Positions 59,093 to 64,000 of a stretch of DNA of 64,000 nucleotides are shown piece by piece; within the stretch, counting starts at the first letter, position 1, and each line of letters begins with the position of its first letter. The DNA is taken from positions 15,176 through 79,175 of the forward strand of contig CAJTOT010000016.1 in the NCBI GenBank assembly GCA_910577935.1, written 5' to 3'. The stretch is from an uncultured Hungatella sp. (lineage in GTDB: Bacteria; Bacillota; Clostridia; Lachnospirales; Lachnospiraceae). The translations under genes and the position numbers were made by a program. The notes under the pieces were generated by a model that searched no databases, was not told where the DNA came from, and saw only the letters and a program-made list of their open reading frames with translations.

Positions 59093-59554
59093 ATGGAGAC
59101 AATTATGGAAATGGCGGCAGAGGAAAAGAGGGAGAAGAAGGAGACTCTCCGCATGGAGCTGGAGAGCAGATCTGAAAACGAAGAATTTGCCAGGGTCGCG
59201 GTGGCCATGTTCATGAGCCGCATGGACCCGACGATGGAGGAGATGGAAGATGTGAAGACCGCCGTGTCGGAGGCAGTGACCAACGGGGTGATTCATGGGT
59301 ACGCAGGAGGGGAAGGAATCATTTACATAGAAGTCACCATAGAAGGCAGAGAGCTGACCGTGGCCGTCAGAGACGGGGGAGTGGGGATTTCCGACATAAA
59401 AAAGGCCATGGAGCCCATGTACACCACAGACAGGACAGGAGAGCGGTCAGGCATGGGATTCTCTTTTATGGAGGCGTTTATGGACCGGGTGGAGGTTGTG
59501 TCCGCGCCGGGGAAGGGAACCCTGGTAACTATGAAAAAACAGATAGGCAGGTGA
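59093..59554 (+). CDS. spoIIAB: anti-sigma F factor/serine kinase SpoIIAB
   Basis: A 153-residue GHKL kinase that binds sigma F and phosphorylates SpoIIAA. The N-box (AVSEAVTNGVIHGY) and G-box (VRDGGVGI, RSGMGFSFM) are present. ATG 59093 follows AGGAGGAG. Overlaps sigF by four bases (GTGA). Confidence 0.95.
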   Translation: METIMEMAAEEKREKKETLRMELESRSENEEFARVAVAMFMSRMDPTMEEMEDVKTAVSEAVTNGVIHGYAGGEGIIYIEVTIEGRELTVAVRDGGVGISDIKKAMEPMYTTDRTGERSGMGFSFMEAFMDRVEVVSAPGKGTLVTMKKQIGR

Positions 59555-60282
59555 GTTCCGTGGACGAGACCATGACCCTTATAGACAGAGCGCACCAGGG
59601 GGATAAAACGGCCAGAGACCAGCTGGTACTGGACAATATGGGACTGATTTGGAGTATTGTCAGGAGATTTCAGGGCCGGGGATACGAGATGGAGGATCTG
59701 TTCCAGATAGGCAGCATCGGGCTCATAAAAGCGATCGACAAATTTGACATGTCCTTTGAAGTCCGGTTTTCAACTTACGCCGTGCCGATGATCCTGGGGG
59801 AGGTGAAACGGTTTATCAGAGACGACGGGATGATCAAGGTGAGCCGCTCCATAAAGGAGATGGGCATACGGGCCAGGGCTGTGAGGGAGAGCCTGACCTG
59901 CTCTCTGGGCCGGGAACCCACGGTAGAGGAGATCGCCCGGGAGATGGGGGCCAGCAAGGAGGAGGTGGCGGCCTCAATGGAGGCCGGGGCTGAGGTGGAA
60001 TCTCTGTACAGGACGATTCAGAAGGAGGACGAAGGCGGCCTGTGTCTCATGGACAAGATTGAGGACGAAAATCAGGACCAGGAGCGGCTTTTGAACCATA
60101 TGGTCCTGGAAGGGCTTATCCGCCAGCTGGAAGGGAAGGAGAGAGAGATTATCCTGCGCCGTTATTATGAAAATCAGACGCAGACAGAGATTGCCAGGGC
60201 CCTGAACATCTCTCAGGTTCAGGTGTCCCGCCTGGAAAAAAAGATTCTGAGACAGATGCGGGAGAAATTTCAGGGCGCCTGA
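59551..60282 (+). CDS. sigF: RNA polymerase sigma factor SigF
   Basis: A 243-residue forespore-specific sigma factor of the sigma-70 family, group 3. Region 2 (NMGLIWSIVRRFQGRGYEMEDLFQIGSIGLIKAIDKFD), region 3 (LGREPTVEEIAREMGASKEEV) and region 4 (REIILRRYYENQTQTEIARALNISQVQVSRLEKKIL) are complete, unlike the degenerate protein at 13370. GTG 59551 start. It starts early forespore transcription. Confidence 0.96.
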   Translation: MSSVDETMTLIDRAHQGDKTARDQLVLDNMGLIWSIVRRFQGRGYEMEDLFQIGSIGLIKAIDKFDMSFEVRFSTYAVPMILGEVKRFIRDDGMIKVSRSIKEMGIRARAVRESLTCSLGREPTVEEIAREMGASKEEVAASMEAGAEVESLYRTIQKEDEGGLCLMDKIEDENQDQERLLNHMVLEGLIRQLEGKEREIILRRYYENQTQTEIARALNISQVQVSRLEKKILRQMREKFQGA

Positions 60283-60293
60283 TCGAAGGACAG

Positions 60294-60323
60294 CGCATAT
60301 AATCCATGGAAATGGGCACACTA
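60294..60323 (+). promoter_or_regulatory. forespore (SigF/SigG-type) promoter candidate upstream of spoVAA
   Basis: CGCATA (60294-60299), 17-base spacer, CACACTA (60317-60323). This resembles the SigG/SigF consensus (T-G-A/C-A-T-A, spacer, C-A-T-A-C-T-A). It lies between sigF and the spoVAA genes, where such a promoter is expected. Confidence 0.4.
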
Positions 60324-60420
60324 TTTTTAAAAGCCGTATGAAATGATGTTGGTGTCAAAAGGTTTTTTCCCCTGATGCCTGCGGATATTGCTCCGCATTT
60401 CATGCTCCCGCAATCCTAAG

Positions 60421-60474
60421 GTCATGTATTGACATGCAAGCATGTCATACACGACCTTTTGACTCTGGCATCAT
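60421..60474 (+). repeat. REP-like palindromic repeat, copy B
   Basis: It matches copy A at 20813. The left arm GTCATGTATTGACATGC pairs with GCATGTCATACACGAC with a single bulge and one G-T pair; the conserved tail is CTTTTGACTCTGGCATCAT. Confidence 0.75.
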
Positions 60475-60518
60475 GTAATTACGCAGACGAAAATAAAAGA
60501 AATGGATGTGATCATGAC

Positions 60519-60677
60519 ATGGATTTTTTTAAGGAAAAATGGGGGTACATTCTTGTTCTCGCCCTGGTGCTCATAGGAGCAGGCATCGCAGGATATTTCT
60601 GGTTTGGCAGAAATTCCGGAGATTACACAGGAGGAATGCTGGTTCACATGGCAGACACGGCAAAGGAGATGATGTAA
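60519..60677 (+). CDS. small membrane protein between sigF and spoVAA
   Basis: A 52-residue protein with one membrane helix (YILVLALVLIGAGIAGYFWF) and a short polar tail. Stop TAA ends one base before the SpoVAA start. No strong ribosome binding site. Probably a SpoVA-operon accessory protein. Confidence 0.55.
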   Translation: MDFFKEKWGYILVLALVLIGAGIAGYFWFGRNSGDYTGGMLVHMADTAKEMM

Positions 60678-60678
60678 T

Positions 60679-61305
60679 ATGGGGAAGACCCTGTATCTGA
60701 AACTGAACCAGATTTCCGAGGTCCACGAAAAAGACGTGCGCTTAAAGGACATCGGGACACTGTACAGCGATGATCCGACTGTTCTCAGCAAGTGCATGGT
60801 ATTGAAGGTAAAAAAAATACCCTCGGACAGAAATCGCAGGTATGTGGGCAGCGTCCTGGATATTATACAGCTGATCGCCGACATGGATTCCTCCATACAG
60901 GTGGAAAATATGGGAGAGACAGATTTTATCATTGATTACAAGCCGAAGAAAGCCCCCAACTACCTGTGGGCGTGGGCGAAGACCGTGTTTGTGTCCATGG
61001 TCTGCTTCTGCGGCGCCGCATTTGCCATCATGACCTTCAACAACGACGCCAGCGTCACCGATGTGTTCAGGGAGATATACCGCCTGGTCCTCGGCCAGGA
61101 GGCAGGGGACTTTACCATCCTGGAGCTGTCCTACTCCATCGGGCTCGCCGCGGGGGTGATCTTGTTCTTCAACCATTTCAGCAAGTGGAAACTGAACACC
61201 GACCCCACGCCTCTGGAAGTGGAAATGCGGCTCTATGAAGACAGCATTTCCAAAACCCTGATTCAGAATGACGGGAGAAAGGAGTCTGGAGTAGATGTTA
61301 CTTAA
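60679..61305 (+). CDS. spoVAA: stage V sporulation protein AA
   Basis: A 208-residue protein: N-terminal cytosolic domain (LKLNQISEVHEKDVRLKDIGTLYSDD) and two C-terminal membrane helices (about 98-120 and 148-165), as in SpoVAA. It belongs to the SpoVA complex that moves dipicolinic acid into the forespore and out in germination. Overlaps spoVAB. Confidence 0.88.
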   Translation: MGKTLYLKLNQISEVHEKDVRLKDIGTLYSDDPTVLSKCMVLKVKKIPSDRNRRYVGSVLDIIQLIADMDSSIQVENMGETDFIIDYKPKKAPNYLWAWAKTVFVSMVCFCGAAFAIMTFNNDASVTDVFREIYRLVLGQEAGDFTILELSYSIGLAAGVILFFNHFSKWKLNTDPTPLEVEMRLYEDSISKTLIQNDGRKESGVDVT

Positions 61306-61723
61306 AATGACAATTCTGGCTGTATTCGGACTCTGCGCCGGGGGCATGATCGCTGCCGGCATTTTCGCGTTTCTCGCCATCATCGGGGTGTTTCCCAGAA
61401 TCATAGGAAAGACCAAGACCAACGCCCACATCATGCTCTACGAGACCGTGATCATCCTTGGCGGCTCTCTTGGAAATGCTCTGGATCTGTTTGAGTTTCC
61501 CATCCCTTTCGCGGGCCGGTGGTTTTTGGCGGTGTTTGGGGGAGCCGTGGGAATCTTTGTGGGCTGCCTGGTCATGTCCCTGGCGGAGACTCTCAAAACC
61601 CTGCCGGTGATCAGCCGGAGAATCCACCTGTCCGTAGGACTCCAGTATGTGATATTGGCCATAGGGCTGGGGAAAATGCTTGGGTCGCTGCTGTATTTTT
61701 CGGCAGGGATAGGGAGACCCTGA
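61295..61723 (+). CDS. spoVAB: stage V sporulation protein AB
   Basis: A 142-residue protein with four predicted membrane helices, matching SpoVAB. ATG 61295 overlaps spoVAA by 11 bases; GGAG lies upstream. The next gene in B. subtilis is spoVAC, but a sodium symporter is inserted here. Confidence 0.88.
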   Translation: MLLKMTILAVFGLCAGGMIAAGIFAFLAIIGVFPRIIGKTKTNAHIMLYETVIILGGSLGNALDLFEFPIPFAGRWFLAVFGGAVGIFVGCLVMSLAETLKTLPVISRRIHLSVGLQYVILAIGLGKMLGSLLYFSAGIGRP

Positions 61724-61740
61724 AGGGGCGGGTGTTCAGC

Positions 61741-61788
61741 TTGCGCCAAACAGTAAGGTGTGTTATAATCGTACGGGTATAATGTACG
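61741..61788 (+). promoter_or_regulatory. promoter region and inverted repeat of the symporter gene
   Basis: TTGCGC (61741-61746), 17-base spacer, TATAAT (61764-61769); a second TATAAT at 61778-61783 lies inside the inverted repeat CGTAC (61770-61774) / GTACG (61784-61788), a possible operator. Confidence 0.5.
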
Positions 61789-61813
61789 GTTATGTTAAAT
61801 ATGAAAAAAAGGA

Positions 61814-63148
61814 ATGGAACAAAGGATGAAAACGAAGAATCAATGGGCAAGTAAGTTGGGGTTTATCATGGCGACGGCGGGGGCTGCCATAGGTCTGGGG
61901 AATTTGTGGAAATTTCCGTATCTGATGGGGAGAAACGGCGGCTTTCCTTTTCTGGTCGCCTATCTCTTTTTCATTGTGATTCTGGGGCTGCCGGTGATGA
62001 TCACGGAGATGTCCCTGGGGCGGAAGACCCGCCATGACCCGGTTCAGGCGTACAGGGATATAGATCCTCATGCGGGGATCGTGGGGGTCTTCGGAGTGAT
62101 GGCTGCCTTTGTTATCCTCAGCTATTACAGTGTCATAGGCGGCTGGATCATCAAATACATCGTCAGCTACGGAACCACCATGGCTGCCCCGGCTGATTTC
62201 GACGGATTTATCAGCAGCGCGGAGCCGGTGGTGTGGCATCTGGTGTTCATCGCCGTCACTACGGCAGTGTGCTACTTTGGGATCAGCGGCATTGAAAGGG
62301 CCAGCAAAGTGATGATGCCTCTGCTGTTCGTGCTGCTGCTGGTGATCATCGGGCGCAGCGTGACTCTTCCGGGAGCGGGAAAAGGACTGGCCTTTATATT
62401 TGCCCCTGATTTTTCGGAGTTCAGCCTGAACTCGGTCAGCAGTGCCCTGGGACAGGTGTTCTATTCCCTCAGCCTGTGTATGGGAATCACGATCACTTAT
62501 GGGAGCTATCTCAGCGAGAAGGAGAACATTCCCAGAAGCTGCGCATCTGTGGCAGGCCTGGACACTGTAATCGCCATCCTCGCCGGAATCGCCATCTTTC
62601 CGGCTGTATTTGCCTTTAACCTGGAGCCGGGCCAGGGGCCGGGGCTGATTTTCGGGACGCTTCCCAGGGTATTCTCGGCTATCTCAGGAGGCGGGGTGTT
62701 TGCCTGCCTGTTTTTCACCCTGGTATTTTTTGCCGCAGTCACCAGTGCTATCGCCCTTCTGGAAGTGTCTGTGTCCTTCGCCATAGATACCCTGAGATGG
62801 TCCAGGAAGAAAGCCACCCTTGTCATCGGAGGAGCAATTTTCGTCACAGGCATCCCAAGCGCCCTGTCCTTCGGCGTCCTCAGCCAGGTGCAGATTCTCA
62901 ATTACAGCGTGTTCGACTTTGTGGGTATGGTCACGGATAACCTTCTGCTCCCCCTGGGAGGCCTCACCATGTGCTACTATGTAGGCTGGAAATGGCACCC
63001 GGAGTATCTGGTGGAGGAGATCGAGAAGGACGGCCTCCCCTTTAAAGTGAAGAAACTGTGGGTGATCTGCATCCGCTACCTGACTCCTATACTGGTAGGA
63101 ATCGTCACAGTGACAGGATTTTACAGCATCTACCAGGTAGTATTTTAG
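61814..63148 (+). CDS. sodium:neurotransmitter symporter family protein
   Basis: A 444-residue LeuT-fold sodium-dependent transporter, probably for amino acids. The diagnostic GAAIGLGNLWKFPYLMGRNGG segment and about 11-12 membrane helices are present; bacterial members often lack helix 12. ATG 61814 or 61826 may be the start. Own promoter; it interrupts the spoVA gene order. Confidence 0.9.
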   Translation: MEQRMKTKNQWASKLGFIMATAGAAIGLGNLWKFPYLMGRNGGFPFLVAYLFFIVILGLPVMITEMSLGRKTRHDPVQAYRDIDPHAGIVGVFGVMAAFVILSYYSVIGGWIIKYIVSYGTTMAAPADFDGFISSAEPVVWHLVFIAVTTAVCYFGISGIERASKVMMPLLFVLLLVIIGRSVTLPGAGKGLAFIFAPDFSEFSLNSVSSALGQVFYSLSLCMGITITYGSYLSEKENIPRSCASVAGLDTVIAILAGIAIFPAVFAFNLEPGQGPGLIFGTLPRVFSAISGGGVFACLFFTLVFFAAVTSAIALLEVSVSFAIDTLRWSRKKATLVIGGAIFVTGIPSALSFGVLSQVQILNYSVFDFVGMVTDNLLLPLGGLTMCYYVGWKWHPEYLVEEIEKDGLPFKVKKLWVICIRYLTPILVGIVTVTGFYSIYQVVF

Positions 63149-63187
63149 AATTCTGGGCTGCCGTTTGAGGTGTTTGCGCAGACGGGG

Positions 63188-63245
63188 AATCCGGCATGAA
63201 TGTAGGCTTACAAGCAAGGCCGACGCCTGAAAGTCATGCCGGATT
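63188..63245. repeat. perfect 12-base inverted repeat with 34-base loop
   Basis: AATCCGGCATGA (63188-63199) and TCATGCCGGATT (63234-63245). No T run follows, so terminator function is uncertain; could be the 5' end of a structured RNA. Confidence 0.75.
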
Positions 63246-63378
63246 AGCAACTCATTTATTAATGAGCAAAATGTGGATGCGTCAGCAGACACAAGAGTGG
63301 GTTAGCACGGATTTTGCGAATTGATGAATGGGTTGGAAACATTTTGAAAAATTCAGGAGAAAATTTGGGCTTCGGGCC

Positions 63379-63409
63379 TGTATTTTTTTATGGGGACAGG
63401 AGCATACTG
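63379..63409 (+). promoter_or_regulatory. forespore (SigF/SigG-type) promoter candidate of spoVAC
   Basis: TGTATT (63379-63384), 18-base spacer, CATACTG (63403-63409), close to the CATACTA consensus, about 100 bases upstream of spoVAC. Confidence 0.4.
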
Positions 63410-63513
63410 ACAGTAGTGCATGCGGCGAAATGCTTGAGGAATTTTGTCTGAGGAATTATCTGAGAAAGTATCTGAAAAATTCGCTCATGAGATTACCGTG
63501 AGGAGGCTGATTT

Positions 63514-64000
63514 ATGGAGATTAATAAAGATGCGTACAATTCATATGTAAAAGAAGTAACCCCTGTGAATCCTGTGTGGAAAAATATTGTCAGGGCTTTT
63601 GTGACAGGGGGAATCATCTGCGTCATTGGCCAGGTGATGCTTAACTGGTTTCAGTCTTACGGCATGGACGAGAAGACGGCAGGAGCCTGGAATCTGCTGG
63701 CGCTGATTCTTCTGAGCATCGTGCTCACCGGGCTTAATGTGTATCCCAAGATCGTCAAGTGGGGCGGCGCCGGGGCGCTGGTGCCCATTACGGGGTTTGC
63801 CAATTCGGTGGTGTCGCCGGCGATTGAGTATAGGGCGGAGGGACAGGTGTTTGGAATTGGGTGCAAAATATTCACAATTGCGGGGCCGGTGATTTTGTAT
63901 GGGATTTTGAGCAGTTGGGTGTTGGGAGTGATTTATTGGCTTGGGGGAGTGATGGGGATATTTGATAAACAGATAGAAATTAATATGGTAGTTGATTTTA
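63514..64000 (+). CDS. spoVAC: stage V sporulation protein AC, 3' end outside window
   Basis: A 162-codon open frame from ATG 63514 (AGGAGG upstream) without stop. It has the SpoVAC motifs (NPVWKNIVRAFVTGGIICVIGQ, TGFANSVVSPAIEYRAEGQVFG) and at least four membrane helices. SpoVAC forms the mechanosensitive dipicolinate channel of spores. Family length is about 150-165 residues, so the end is probably only a few codons beyond the window. Confidence 0.9.
   Translation, partial: MEINKDAYNSYVKEVTPVNPVWKNIVRAFVTGGIICVIGQVMLNWFQSYGMDEKTAGAWNLLALILLSIVLTGLNVYPKIVKWGGAGALVPITGFANSVVSPAIEYRAEGQVFGIGCKIFTIAGPVILYGILSSWVLGVIYWLGGVMGIFDKQIEINMVVDF

Larger units (their letters stand above)
63149..63513. 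other. intergenic region between symporter and spoVAC
   Basis: About 365 bases. It holds a perfect 12-base inverted repeat (63188-63245) and a forespore-type promoter candidate (63379-63409). No gene is supported. Confidence 0.55.

Overview
The window reads as chromosomal DNA from an anaerobic, endospore-forming member of the Clostridia, most likely Lachnospiraceae (Enterocloster/Lachnoclostridium-like). The support is gene content rather than a database match: spoIIAA-spoIIAB-sigF followed by spoVA genes, a single-chain PurL of about 1,250 residues, a valS T-box leader, cdaA-cdaR, small clostridial cysteine-rich proteins of the DUF1540 and DUF6472 type, and a DUF5717/DUF5716 gene pair that I know only from Lachnospiraceae. 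The DNA is fairly GC-rich for Clostridia, with dense genes, short spacers and many ATGA-type overlaps. No phage, transposase, rRNA or CRISPR array is visible.

Layout. 1-2.6 kb: the tail of a GLUG-repeat surface protein, a small HTH-like protein, a probable small RNA and an AraC regulator on the minus strand. 2.7-8.6 kb: a lipoprotein FAD/FMN reductase, formyl-THF cyclo-ligase, a histidine-less HPr-like protein and a nuclease-helicase fusion. 8.7-13.9 kb: one operon with a circularly permuted ATP-grasp, an alpha-E protein, a transglutaminase, two M14-type deacylase paralogues (one lacking zinc ligands) and a degenerate sigma factor. 13.9-25 kb: a histidine phosphatase, PurL, a secreted protein, a hybrid kinase, an RpiR regulator with a GH4 glycosidase, and a PepC-type aminopeptidase. 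25-29 kb: lipoproteins, a DUF1540 protein, serine acetyltransferase and a cupin. 29.3-32.8 kb: a MacA/MacB-type export operon with a palindromic operator candidate. 33.3-39.0 kb: two membrane proteins, CdaA, a YbbR/CdaR protein, HPr and Enzyme I. 39-44.6 kb: a polysaccharide polymerase-like protein, HisC, an AI-2E-type permease, a GH25-like protein, and a minus-strand block with DUF4364 and two tRNA genes.

44.7-50.3 kb holds a three-gene operon: a 1,180-residue DUF5717 protein, an actin/Hsp70-fold DUF5716 protein and a TPR protein. I regard this as the best candidate for an undescribed system. It is followed by a MATE exporter, a T-box leader controlling a DUF6472 protein and valS, folC, and a TPR-membrane-TPR protein with a small acidic partner. 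58.7-64 kb carries spoIIAA-spoIIAB-sigF, spoVAA and spoVAB, a sodium symporter, and spoVAC cut by the window end.

Scattered through the intergenic DNA are two families of short dispersed repeats (two copies each) and several long perfect inverted repeats. Start codons were chosen by ribosome binding site and family N-terminus. Family names come from recognition of the protein sequences; no search was run.
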